From contig OZ035964.1 in the NCBI GenBank assembly GCA_964034945.1, forward strand, positions 9,069,442-9,133,441: a DNA stretch of 64,000 bases. The letters are read 5' to 3'. The notes beneath the pieces were generated by a model. The model saw only the letters and a list, made by a program, of their open reading frames with translations, was not told where the DNA came from and ran no database searches. How positions within the stretch are numbered: position 1 is the first letter of the stretch; each line of letters begins with the position of its first letter. This DNA is from Chrysopilus asiliformis. Lineage: Eukaryota; Arthropoda; Insecta; Diptera; Rhagionidae. Shown here piece after piece: positions 46,306 to 57,659 of the stretch. The position numbers and the translations under genes are program-made.

Positions 46306-46713
46306 ATTTGTTTTCGAGAAAAACTCAAATTCAAAGGAAATAAAATTTCCTGCATTTTTTTCTGGAAAGCTTTTTACGTAGGGGAGACTGGGGTATTCTG
46401 GACCGCATTTTCATTTTGGCTAAAAACTCGCAAAAAAATAACTTTTTCTGAAAATTTCAAAGCTTGAATTTGTAGTACGATAAATAACCTCTCTTTGGGT
46501 CACAGCAGTTCGGTCAAATTGTATTAAATTATACAAGTTTTATCAGTTGGCGCAAAAATGGCGTTTTTGCGATTTTGAAAAATCTCGGGGTATTGTGGAC
46601 CACTTTGTAAATCGATTAAAAATGGAAAAATGTGATAGACAAACTTTTTTTTTGATTCATATATTTATTATATAACAGACAAAGTGAAATGAAGTGAAAA
46701 ATTGCTATGAAAA

Positions 46714-47053
46714 TCAGTCCGAAACGCAATGTTCGAAAGTCCAGTAACTTGCAGTCATTCCGGAGCATCCCAAGTGAACAGCTCGATCGCACACGTTGCA
46801 ATGGATGGTATTTCGGCGGTTCATTTTTTTCGCATATTTTTCTTACAAATTATGCAGAAATCGATGTATTCTTCCACCTCACAATAGGTTGAAGATGGTG
46901 GTTTCTTCTGTGATGTCTTCGATTTGACACGATCTTTTTGCTTTTTCGATTATGGTTTATCACCTTTTCTCTCCAATCTCTTTCGCTTCATATCAGCCTT
47001 CTCACGAAGGTCATTTACATCCTCTGGCGATGTCAAAACGGCCGATTTAGAAA
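46714..47053 (-). pseudogene. Transposase C-terminal zinc-finger remnant (pogo-like)
   Basis: Reading the minus strand: a lysine/arginine-rich stretch (EKADMKRKRLERK), an in-frame TAA, a Lys-rich linker, then EEYIDFCIICKKNMRKK. A TGA and a frameshift follow, then CNVCDRAVHLGCSGM, a tyrosine/tryptophan segment and FEHCVSD before the stop. Spacing C-x2-C, C-x2-C, H-x2-C, H-C resembles the PHD-like tail of some DDE transposases. At least two stops and one frameshift make it non-functional. The catalytic core is absent. Confidence 0.6.
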
Positions 47054-47714
47054 CTAGCTTGTACACTCAGAAAAATGGAGGCTAACTCGACGACCTACAT
47101 ACGGCGTAATTCGCCTCGGGCAGGCGCACGTTCGCCTGCATGTGGTCAAGTAAAACTGAGTTGACCTGTGGTCGGAGAAATTCTGAAATTAAACCACCAG
47201 CAGGTGAAGTAGGGCATTGGGAGCTGCAGGAGTTGACCTTAGATAGGTTAACTCTGACCTCTAGCTGGCTTACATACACCTCTGTAAGGTCAGAGTTAAC
47301 CTGACAAAAAGTTGACCTGAACATTTTTCTGAGTGTATACCCGTCGTTGCCGGGTTAAGCTTTTTGTCTAAATTTTAGAATACGAAGAAAACCGGAAAGA
47401 ACTTAAAAACTTTTTAATCGGTCTATGTTGGGGCTGGACCCACGACGAACATCTATGCCAAATTTCAGGCCAATCGGTTCAGTAGTTTCCCCGCGAAAGA
47501 GTAACATAGAAGGAAAACTAAGTTTCGAAATCACTTTACCCCCTCCCCTTACTCCAACCCCACCCCTCGCGCTCCTTTTCCGTATGCCTATGTTGGAACC
47601 AGAACTGCTACAGACACTCATGCCAAATTTCAAGTCAATCGGTTCAGCCGTTTTCGCGTGAAATAGGAACAGACAGGCAGACATACACCAACTCATTTTT
47701 ATATATTAGTATGA
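47054..47714 (-). mobile_element. Non-autonomous Helitron, family A, with nested MITE
   Basis: The 5' end is A|TCATACTAATATATAAA at 47714. The 3' hairpin ACCCG/CGGGT is at about 47340, and CTAG|T at 47054. A 272-bp MITE separates the hairpin from the CTAG terminus. Confidence 0.85.
47064..47335 (+). mobile_element. 272-bp TA-flanked MITE, copy 2
   Basis: Same length and ends as copy 1 at 44178, with TA at 47062-47063 and 47336-47337. Five AGGTCA/TGACCT words at 47162, 47234, 47255, 47287 and 47313. Confidence 0.9.
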
Positions 47715-48324
47715 TTGCCGAAAATCTAATGCTGTATGTTTGCATGAAAAAACACTTATATGCATCAAATACACGAAGTTTGCTTGTCAAATGTCAAGAA
47801 TTGAGTGGTCCATAATTCCCCGACAAAAGTGGTCCACAATTCCCCGAATGCTCTTTTTTACAATATGGCAGCTATTAGTAACACAATGCAAACTTCATGC
47901 AAAATTTCTTGTCAGTGTCGAATGCTTAAGGCTCCGCGAATATTATCAATATATTTACTTGAGTTGATTCTCGAAAAATGTGGTTAAATTTAAGCGAAAT
48001 ACAAAGTGAAAAAAAAAATTTCGAAGTATCACTTTTCTATTTGCTATCGAAGCGAGGTGATAGTGCGTATACACAAGTCGAGTACTGTTAGGAAAATTAG
48101 CTTAACATGAGGCAAACTGATTACAGTTATTTGCAGCTACCAACCACTACTAGGGGAAAGAAAATGACGCTGGTCCGCAATTCCCCGTGGTCCAGAATAC
48201 CCCAGTTTCCCCTACATTTAACGGTTCTTGAGATATTTGAAAAAATATCATTTTCCACTAATTTTTTCCCGAAATTAAATATTGCAGAGGAAAGTTTTGT
48301 GTTGATCACAACTGATATTTTCTT

Positions 48325-49562
48325 ACATGTTTGTACGCGGTCTGGTTGAGTTTTACTTGAAAAATTTAAACGCCAATTAGAAAAGGATACTCGATGAAAT
48401 ATCCATAAATCAATAACCGCTTATTGATATATAAAAAAAAACAAAAAGGTTTATACTAGTAGCCGCCACACAGCAATGTTTATGTGAAAAATTTTCCCGC
48501 AATGTCTGTGTAATCGTCTTAACGCAACGCATGCAGGGAATTCACCTGCTCCTTTGCTTATGCATGCCGTATGCCGATAAGCGCAGTAAGAGATGGTGAA
48601 GGAATTTTTTTTCCCGACTTCCCTAATTTCACGACATTAAGTCATTCTCATTATTAGAGGCGGTAATACTCTGGCGTTTAGTCTTTCTATTCTAGGATGA
48701 GAATGTAGTAGACAGAGTGGAACTCAAGTCCTTTTTACCGCATACCGAATTTGATAGGAAGGAAGAAAAGACGACAAATTTTTCCCGCCAACATGCACCT
48801 GTTTCGATCGTTTTCCTTTTACGGGAAATTTAAATAATAAAAAAAAAACAGACACGACGAACAAAAGGTTAGGGGTTTCACCCCTACATATTTAATTCCT
48901 TCGCCTCCTATTTTTTCTGAACTACGAGTTTATTGAAGAAATTATCGCGGAGAGTCGTCTTTTAATGCCTGGGCACGAGTCATGTGTTTGGAGGGTGCAG
49001 CGCGCTAGTAGCACTCTGTCGTGTTGTTTCCTGGTTCAATGTAACAGGTTTCTTGTTTTATGTTTTTTTTTATATGTTTAATTTAAGGGCCGAGGGGATC
49101 TGTTGCATTACAGCGAATGCAACAGATCCTTTTGTATACCTTAACATATCGCCGTGACGTTTAAATATTCCCTTGCTTCCTTCTATTTTCAAATTAATTT
49201 CAATGGAAATTATTCGATTTGACCATCTGATAGAGAAAAGAACTGTTGTCTTGATGGTAGTATGTAGCTACCATTGCGGACATCCTATTTGCGCCATAGG
49301 ATCGAGTCAGGTCGGGTCGATGAATTACCTAATGTTGATGACGGTGGCGATGGTGGTCTATACAATAGGGACTCCATTCGATACCTTGAACGGATGGATG
49401 GACCGGGTCGTTGGACGCGCTGACTTGAGGTCTATCGTCTTTGCTGTCTGGCAAATGTTTGGCGGGATCGCCAACGCGCCTCGGTCGTTGTCCTTATGGT
49501 GTTGATCTCAAGACGTAAAAAAATCTCTAATAAATTTTATTCTTCGTTTTTTTCCTGGATTG
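48325..49562. other. Unannotated sequence with one perfect hairpin
   Basis: No gene supported. A 110-codon frame at 49173-49505 has no family resemblance. The hairpin at 49096-49129 is listed separately. Confidence 0.4.
49096..49129. repeat. Perfect 14-bp hairpin
   Basis: GGATCTGTTGCATT, loop ACAGCG, and the exact complement, followed by TTTTG. Too short for a typical microRNA precursor. No transposon boundaries seen. Confidence 0.7.
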
Positions 49563-49564
49563 TA

Positions 49565-50758
49565 CACGGAAAAAAACATATGGGAACTGTTGCACCAAAA
49601 TTGCATGCTCCAGTCCCATATTTATGGGAAAAACGGCACAGTGGCCAAATATGGGAGTCATTCCCATTTTTAAAAAAATGTGACAGAGCCCAAATTTTTT
49701 AGAACACATTTCAACAAAAAAATTACCGTATTTTTTGTTTGTGGTCATTCCCAAAATTATGGAGGGATTACTGTATATGTTAAACATGTTACGATAAAAA
49801 AATTGGGGAATATTCCCTTTTACAATGAACTCAAGCCTAAAATGAAAGGAATGATTATTTTGAAAGGTTGCAATGTCTCCATTGATTATTGGACTCTCTC
49901 CTTATTTAGTACATGCGACTCATTCTCATTTGAAGTAGGATTCGTTCCTATAATTATAGCACCATGTCCTATCCCAATAGGATTGACTACTTTTTTTTAT
50001 TGGATTCTGTCGAATCTAAAGTGGACAGTCAAAAATTCGATTTATCGAATATACGATATATTACGGAAAGTTCGAGGGGCTTGAAATTATTCGAGATATC
50101 AAACAGCTGCTCGAGTAATAAAATGGCCTGTAATTAAAAGAATTCTCCGATACAACTGTAAAGGAACCTCCACATGCTCAATGTTACTTGACAATTTTAC
50201 TTGAATGACTCATGTTTCAAGTAACATTGATCGTTTGGACGCTCTTCAATGTTACCATGTTACAATGTTAAAATTTTTCGTCAATAATACTTGTCAAGTA
50301 ACATTGAACGTGTGGAGGCTCCTTAAGAGTGTGGTAGTAGGCAATCCAAACTGTATAAACCACGAGTTCGCGAACCACACGCGAATTATAACAAATGGCT
50401 TGAATTAGCATAGTCTCTGAATCCTATTTGCATAGGAATGAGTCCGCCAACACTTAGGATTCGTTCCAATTTTTTTGTAGCACTGAGTTCTACATAATAT
50501 TGGAGTCACTTCCAAAAATAATGGGAACGATTACATTCCATAATCTCCCCGTCCGTATAGGAATGTCTCCAGTAATAACTAGGAAGGGGTGTTACTTTTT
50601 TGGAATATGTCCGTTCTTCTCTCATTCCTAATTGTTCCACGAAAACTAGGGCTAGTTCCAATATTTATGGAAGCCTTTGCTACAAAATGGTGCAACGAGT
50701 CCTATAATCGCTTTCCCATATTTTATAGGAACGTTTCTTATGTGGATTTTTTTCCGTG
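49565..50758. mobile_element. 1.2-kb TA-flanked element with GGGAAT/ATTCCC words
   Basis: The ends CACGGAAAAAAA are complemented at the right, with TA on both sides (49563-49564 and 50759-50760). The interior is studded with short words such as ATGGGAA, CATTCCCA, TAGGAATG and TTCGTTCC on both strands. A 162-bp element is nested. Frames inside look accidental. Confidence 0.7.
50162..50323. mobile_element. 162-bp MITE with TAA duplication
   Basis: The left end AGGAACCTCCACATGCTCAA and the inverted right end AGGAGCCTCCACACGTTCAA share a further TGTTACTTGACAA. TAA lies on both sides (50159-50161 and 50324-50326). The 3-bp TAA suggests PIF/Harbinger type. Confidence 0.85.
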
Positions 50759-50760
50759 TA

Positions 50761-52605
50761 ATTTTCAAAAAATTTCTAAAATATTTGTTTGTCGGCTAAG
50801 AAGTTTTTCGGCCTCGAGTGACAAATACTTCCAAAATAGTTTACAAAAAAAAATTAAATATAGATTCTTATTACCATGAGTTTTTTTTTACTCGTCTCAA
50901 TGAAATAGAAACAATCACAAAGGTTAAGCTAATTGGGGGTCGAATGATTACTAGATGGGGTCGACTAAATTTTAGTGGGGCGTCACACCGACCGCCAAGA
51001 TATACATATATATGACGGGGGCAGCAGAGGATGTTGCAAGGAAGTAATGGATGGGCAGAGGGGGAGGGTGGTGGACAAAATAAATTTTCTCTGTGTGACT
51101 ACTATATGCTTACGTTTTGATGATGGTGATGTGATGACTATATGTGAGATGGGGTCACTCAAGAGGAACACAAAATGGTCACGGTATGTCGGTTATCGGA
51201 AGGAAGTAACCAGCCTTTTTGGTATGATTTTGTTTTGTGCTGCTACTTTGGGTAGGTTTCTTTTTTTCCTATTTATTTTTATTTATAGTGCCTATGCTGC
51301 TGCTGAACGGTTTTTTTTTCTTTCATTCCATTTTTTTTAGACCATTGTTGTGTACATTCTCATTCATTTTTCTTGTAAATTCACAGGAATTAAGAACCAC
51401 TTGGCCCCCGTACTAACCACCACGTTTGATCATCATTTCTTCCCTTTTGTTGTTTGGAATCTTTAGGTTTTTCTCCTTCAAATAATATTTTATCCCTGCT
51501 AAAGTCTACAACCGCTGGTATGCCATTACAGGCACTGTTATGCCAGCCATTTTATCGCTGATACCAGTGATAATAACAAAACAACTTTCTTGATGTTACC
51601 AATATACAAATGTACGAGTATTTCATACTTACCTTGATGTTATTGTCAAGAAAAACTTTTGCTGAAAAAAAAACATACTCACCATCCAAACACCGGCCAT
51701 CAAGAAGTCGCATTTCCTTTTCGAAATACAAAACAAACCTTAAATAACGATGTATTGTCTTAGCTGGTATCGAGTTATATACATTTGTATATATATATAG
51801 GCTAGTAATTTTCAGTAACTATATCTCTCCCCTACAAGGTTATTATCATTATTATTATTATTATTTAGTTGAAGTCCTAAGAAATTTTCAACTGCTGTCC
51901 GGGCTCAAATAGACGACGACCACGACAACGACGACGGATATGCAGAAGTTTAGACAGACTCAGGTATAGTCTGTAGTTGTCTTTCATATTGAAAAGGCAA
52001 TTTTAATTGTCGTTAAGAAAACTTTTTAGGGTCATAGAAATGAATTAAAAGGGGGAAAAACAATGTAGTTTAAGTGTGTGGCAGGAAATATGTTTCGCTA
52101 GAATTTCTTAACGGACAAAAAAAAATTTAAATTGAAGAAAAAAAAAACAAGCCAAGTCAACGGCTATTTTAAATGATGTCTGCCTTGGACGCATTTGCGG
52201 AGAATTCGAAAAACATAAATCCTGTGAGGACTTCAGGGTTCGTAAATGTTTGATACTTGAAAAATGTGAATTTTTTTTCGAGCCGGTTTTTGCGAAAATC
52301 CACCATTTAGTTGTGCTTCTCTAGTTTTTATAATTCGCTATTTTAAATCAATGAAGACATTCTTGATCTTATAAAATTATTGTATCAAAAGAAACCAACT
52401 TACTTAAAGAAAATCCGACGCAGGCGAAAAATATCCACATTCCAAGTAAAATATAACTTTAAATTTTGTTAAAAAATCACTGAAGTTGAGATTTACATCT
52501 TAAATAATTGACGTTTTATTAGTTTGTATTAGTAGATCCGTTGCTTTTCTAATTTCATTGAAATTGATTTTGTGAAAAAAAAAATATAGCTCATTGCGAC
52601 TACCC
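50761..52605. other. Unannotated sequence
   Basis: No gene or repeat recognised apart from an ATT microsatellite near 51842-51868. Confidence 0.45.
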
Positions 52606-52608
52606 TAA

Positions 52609-52985
52609 AGGTGCCGCTCCACATGAGAGTAAATACGCGAGTAACTCTCAAAAACTCTCGAGAGTTACTCGCAGGAGGTTGTCCATTTGAGAGTTAATTT
52701 CGGCGATTTTTCTCTTTTCAAGACCAATATCTTGACTTTTTTGACATCTTGCTTTGGCGAGTTCTCGAGAGCTACTAGCGAAATTCAAACGCTGTTCGTA
52801 TCTGGCGAGCAACTCCCCGAGAGTTCAGTGGGTGCGTGTCGATTAGAGAGTAGAATCACTTTTGACAGCTCGCAGAAACTAGCTCGCGAGTTTTTGCGAG
52901 TTTCTGCGAGCGACTCTTAGAGACGTCCGAGTAACTGCTATCGAAAGGTTCTCGCCGGCATTTACTCTCATGTGGAGCGGCACCT
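52609..52985. mobile_element. GAG/CTC-rich element, family F, copy 2 (complete)
   Basis: The ends AGGTGCCGCTCCACATGAGA (27 bp in all) are complemented at the right. TAA lies on both sides (52606-52608 and 52986-52988). The interior is rich in GCGAG/CTCGC words. PIF/Harbinger-type by duplication. Confidence 0.85.
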
Positions 52986-53020
52986 TAAGAATGTTTGGCG
53001 ACCCCCAAAAGCCGAGATCT

Positions 53021-53193
53021 GGAGAGGTATTCCGTAACTTGATGCAAGTGTTTGCTTCGAGTTAGAAGAAAAAGTGGTATTTGCTATCTCGGTTTCTCTC
53101 TATCATTTATTTCGGTCAAAACACAGACAGCGAATACTTCTTGTTCTTCTAACTCGAAACAAACGCTTGAAACAAGTTACGGAAGATCACTCC
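53021..53193. mobile_element. 172-bp foldback MITE, copy 2
   Basis: Same arms as the copy at 5144 (CTTCTAACTCGAAACAAACG and complement), with a few substitutions in the left arm. Confidence 0.8.
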
Positions 53194-53301
53194 TGGTTTT
53201 GGTAGACACCTGGTTTTCACTCCCGAGAAATTACTTTTCTTTAATTAACTCACAAACAAGAATTTTGTATTTTCATAAAATATGTCACTTGCATTTTCAC
53301 T

Positions 53302-54420
53302 TTCTTATACGTATACTAGTATAATATTGTATTCATGAAAAATTTCGACGTCTTAATTTTTTAATTTTGAAAAAAAACATTTCCCGAGCACTCCTGAGTC
53401 TATTGAAGTCATATTACAAAAATGTCTGTCAGTCTGTTAGTCTGCCCTTGGTAGTCTGTCAAAAACTAATAGATCTAGAGCTATAAAATTTTACAGGCGT
53501 GTTATTTTCATAGTTTTAGCCAGAGCTTAGGAGAAGACCCTTTAATGCCGAAGCACAGCTCAGGATGGTCGGGAGAACGAAAGGAGATGTCGGTTTATGT
53601 TCTCCTTGAACTTCTGCAGGTTATAGTCCGGGGGGAACACATCGGATGGTAAATCGTTCCAAAGTCTTGTTGTTCGCGGAATGAAGGAACCTCTAAACTT
53701 TGCTGTACGAAAACGGGCAGGCTCAAGGAAGAAGTGCAGCTGCATGAGAGGGTCTAGGGAAAATATACCGTGGAGGAATAAGTTGGGAAAATTTCGGTGG
53801 AACATTTCCCATGGAAATATCTATAGAGTATCCCAACAGAGCGTCGATGTTCGAGAGACGGCAATGAATCTGAATGGGACAATCCTAATTACTTTTGGTG
53901 GAAATCCGTTCATCGGAAGTAACCAAAATAACCGTTTTTCAAAAATCACTGTTTGGTTTTATGCTGTTTACTGTTTAACTACGCGTTCTTGAGTAGTCTT
54001 ATGTACAACGAAAGTTGAAGACAATAAAATTTCCTACATTTTGGTCTTCTACTTTAATTCGATATCACAACCTGGTATCAAGGTGTACTATTATTTAAAA
54101 AAAACAGTTTTTAGCGATTATGTCGAAAAATAACGGATTTTTGATGGTTCAACATAGGAGATAAATTGAAGATGATAATATTTGTCACAATTTTGTCTTT
54201 TACTGTTGACCGTTATCTTTTACCGTTATTAAAAGTGAAAAAAAGATTTTTGCGAATTGCTTGCAAACTTTTTCATTAAAAGGTGAAGAAAAAAAGATTT
54301 TTGCGAATTGCTTGCAAACTAACGGTTTTTCGAAAAAAATAGTTAAAAGAAAAATCAGAGATATTAAAATTCTGTACATATTTTCTGTTTATTATAAATG
54401 GATAACTTTTACCTACGGGA
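53302..54420 (+). mobile_element. Helentron-like repeat, family C, copy 10
   Basis: 5' end ACTTTCTTATACGTATAC with an inner duplication of the hairpin. CTGTCAGTCTGTT words, a TAGAGCTATAAAATTTTACA box and later TATC/GATA phrases follow. Interrupted by a LINE scrap; the 3' tail is lost. Confidence 0.6.
53515..53875 (-). pseudogene. LINE reverse-transcriptase C-terminus, truncated and frameshifted
   Basis: One frame reads SNIDALLGYSIDISMGNVP then FSQLIPPRYIFPRPSHAAA. After a shift the next frame reads EPARFRTAKFRG and SFIPRTTRLWNDLPSDVFP, then YNLQKFKENINRHLLS and a stop at 53560. This is the C-terminal signature of non-LTR retrotransposon polyproteins (Jockey/CR1-like). The 3' UTR matches the poly(A)-bearing scrap at 43.5 kb. 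Inserted in family C copy 10. Confidence 0.8.
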
Positions 54421-55324
54421 TATCCTACCGTTGATCCTCCTCCGCTGCCCTATTTGGCGTAAAAAATTTTATGGCCAACCCCTTATTCCAAATATGATAA
54501 TCATCTTAATGTAAGATTTTCCCTTTATTGATAATAATAATGATTAGTAATAGAGCTAGTTTAAGGGTTCAAATCACCTTTTGTACTAACAAACGATTGT
54601 ATTTAGTTAAAAGGTCAAAAAAAAATGTAAACAACGAAATTAGGCTAAAAAAAAAATTCAACCCGTTCGTAATAGGTGCTAGATGTGTATCAGAGTTTGA
54701 CTAAAATGCGTTTACTTCGGGAATGTAATGGGAAAAGGCGGTGAGCAATTCATTGAGTTGTGCAAATGCCAAAAACGTCGCGTCGCGTTGTCGTCGGTTG
54801 AATGGCAACCGACAACGACCCAATAATACACATGATGATGATGATAGTATAGCCATACCATCCATCCAGTCAGCCAGGTAAATAGTCGCGGTAGCAGCAA
54901 GCTAGCCAGTGAACCAGAGCTATATGAGAGTCAGTCATCCAGTTATAGTAAGTTTACTAGAATAGAAATGGTCAAGGACTTCACTTGACCATCATAATAA
55001 TACCTGTCGTCATGTGTGCATTCAATTGTTTGATTGCGTTCACTATATCCATTATCATTTTTTAGGCAGTGCTGTCGTACACTTTATACTTATTAAAAAT
55101 TGAAATTATGTCATAACGATCGACATTTAACCCTTAACTCTAACCTAAATGGCCTGTGAGCACCTGTCGACGAAATACAGGATAGCGATTTTTGATTTTC
55201 TGAACCATTTGTAATCGCAGGTCTTTCCATTAGCAATATTCAAAAATATCTCATTTCCTATTTTAAATCAACGAAGATAGTCTAGATCTTAACTTTAGAA
55301 ATTCGCAACATAAATTTATTTAGC
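54421..55324. other. Unannotated sequence
   Basis: Nothing recognised. Confidence 0.45.
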
Positions 55325-55700
55325 ATATTTTAGATTTAGTATACCGATTTTAACGGATCGAACCAATCGTTGGACACAAAAATGAACTAACAAAAGATCT
55401 TGATTTCCGTATGTACGCCCGTCTGTCCATGAACACCATAACTTTCGAAAGGATTGATTTGAAATTTTGTATAGTTCTCGTAAATGGTTAGGCTAAGTTC
55501 TTGAACGGCCAAAATTCGACCATTCTTTCCCCCCTCCCCCATACAAATAAAACACTTTTTTTATGTTTTCTCGAAAAGGTGATCCGTATCGAAAAATTTT
55601 TAAAGGAAAATCTGTTTAGAGTATGATTTTATATAACCGGTCTATACATCAAACTCCGATCGGATCACTCTTTCTACCCTCCTCCAAAAAATTGGATTTT
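55325..55700 (+). mobile_element. DINE-like repeat, family B, copy 5
   Basis: GATTTAGTATACCGATTTTA, ACGGATCGAACCAATCG, CCGTCTGTCC words, GATTTGAAATTTTGTATAG and the C-tract/CATACAAAT block. Confidence 0.55.
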
Positions 55701-57162
55701 TTCCATCATACAGAGTATTTTACGATTGGCCCCTGGCAATTGTTGCTTTTCTGATGTTTTCCGCTTCTGGTTTGTCCGGTCAGAAAGTGATGCAATCTAA
55801 AACGTCCAATTTGGATTTTGAAAAACTTGCACGGAATTTCTCTTTGGAAGTTTTTCTCGTCATGAAAAATCGTTAATCAAGACCAGACGCAAGTTTCAAA
55901 TACAAGAATTTCTGTCGCAAGACAGATGGTTTTTATTTTTTCTCTAATTATTTCACAAAAACAAATCCCTTACATCACCTCCAATATCCGGTGAAAAATC
56001 CAATAAATCGGTGGATCAAGATTCGAAATTAAACGAAGCCTCGGTATAACGTACCGTCAAATGAATTTTTTTTTCAATCAAGAAGCATCCATCAAAGATG
56101 GTCAAAATTAGTCGTCGGATCAACTGTAAAACAGTAGCAGCAGATCTCACGCGTATTAAATGTGAACTTCTAGTCTAAAAATGAGTTCCAGTTGAATCGA
56201 ATTCCCCCGAAATAAGGAAAAGTACCCAATTTCCATTCATAAGAACTCTTCAAGTATTTTTGCTTGTCTGTATTTACGTTCAGCATTACGTGGCAGAAAA
56301 AAGATAGAAAAACTAGAGTTCACCTAAATGATTTAGTTAAACTAAATTCACTGTCCTTTTCGTGTTTGCTCTTTTGTCCCCACTTCTCCTCTTCCGCCAT
56401 TATCAATTATTTAATATAATCGAATTTCATTCACACGGACAGGTAGATATACCAACACCTAAAACCTAAAAGCCGTATTGACTTGGATATCTACCGCATC
56501 AATCAATTTAGTTCCTTTGCGATCATTTCCAGCGTATTTCAATTGGTGTTGAAGATTTCTTTTCACGTGGGCATCTTTAGTTCTGAATGAAATTTATACA
56601 AGTACGTGATCTCTCATCACCGATCGTCGTAATCATCATCATCACCTTTTTGGCTGGTAAGCGAGTATTCTCTGGCTGTTGTTCACTCACTATGGACTCA
56701 CATCTGAGTATCGTTCAAGATCGAATCTCGTGTAAAATTGAAAATTCATTCATACCGAATGTGATACCCACCGCACAGGTTCACAGGTACAAAATGATCG
56801 TAAACTCGAACACAAGTAAAATACTACTGCTATAATAAATCGATAGACTGAGGAAATACGAATTGAATATTTAACGGCGGTGAAAAAAAAAACTTTAAAG
56901 TCATTTAGAATACTTGACAAAAAGAATGTCAAGTCGGGGACGCAATATTGGCATAACCCGTACAGACTGTAAAAATTTCCCGAAATTGCAAAATACACGA
57001 AGAAAATACCTTTAGGACTTTATTCATATTAAAAACTTTAAAGTTTTATTGATTTTTATCAGGGGTGGCGGATTTAGGCAATGTAAAGCGCAAAGCGTGC
57101 AGAAAAACACGAAAAAAGCTACAATTGTCAGGGCCCAATAGTCAAATCATACTAATTACTAA
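55701..57162. other. Unannotated sequence
   Basis: No gene or repeat recognised. Confidence 0.45.
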
Positions 57163-57292
57163 TCATACTACTATATAAAAATGTGTTGGTGTCTGTCTGT
57201 CTGTCTGTCTGTTCCTCTTTCACGCAAAAACGACTAAACCGATTGACTTGAAATTTGGCATGAGTGTCTGTGGTAGTTCTGGTTCCAACAAT
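57163..57292 (+). mobile_element. Helitron 5' fragment, family A
   Basis: A|TCATACTACTATATAAAAAT start, four CTGT words, GACTTGAAATTTGGCATGAG. Cut off after GGTTCCAACA. Confidence 0.65.
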
Positions 57293-57659
57293 ATTTATAT
57301 AAAAAGTTTTTTGTTTTACTCTGTAAATTTGATTTTTTTTAATCTTAACATAATGAAAACGAGAAATCCAAATAGAAAAATTTTTCAATACGGCTGTCGC
57401 ATGAAGAAAGCACACATATGCATTATCTATGAAGTGTTCGACACAGGTTGTCACTTGTCACTCTTCTTTGACGGATCTACTAGTTTTCCGTGTGATTGGT
57501 GAGTGGTATTTCCCGTGCGACATGTCGTTTTCGAACTCGATAGGGTACCGGATTTCCATGGCGTTTTTTTTTTAAATTATAACCCAAATGTTATCGATAG
57601 GACTTCAAAACCGTTAAAATTAATGAGTGTTTACAATGACATGTAAATCATCATACTAA
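57293..57659. other. Unannotated sequence between two Helitrons
   Basis: Nothing recognised. Confidence 0.4.

Larger units (their letters stand above)
46381..48212 (-). mobile_element. pogo-like DNA transposon, internally deleted and interrupted
   Basis: The ends GGGGAGACTGGGGTATTCTG and GGGGAAACTGGGGTATTCTG (inverted) are flanked by TA (46379-46380 and 48213-48214). Sub-terminal words like GGTCCACAATTCCCC recur six times. A minus-strand coding remnant at 46714-47053 ends in a zinc-binding domain. The bulk of the transposase is missing, and a Helitron occupies the middle. TA duplication plus the C-terminal cysteine/histidine domain fit the pogo/Tigger group. Confidence 0.65.
45053..48324 (+). 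mobile_element. Helentron-like repeat, family D, with nested elements
   Basis: The 5' terminus ACTTTCCCCTTATATAGG, then AGGAAAGT, forms a hairpin. CCGTGCGTCTGTCTGTC words and GCGACTTGAAATTTTTTGTG follow. The 3' end is GGAAAGTTTTGTG, TTGAT, CACAACTGATATTTTCTT. The element's own sequence is about 750 bp; the rest is insertions at 45625-46305 and 46381-48212. Confidence 0.65.

Noticed and set aside
49173..49505. 110-codon frame on the plus strand
   Set aside because: No resemblance to a family, and no splice or start signals that would set it apart from chance.
52609..52985. CGAGAG/CTCTCG palindromes as a regulatory array
   Set aside because: They are spread through a complete MITE with clear ends, so element structure explains them.
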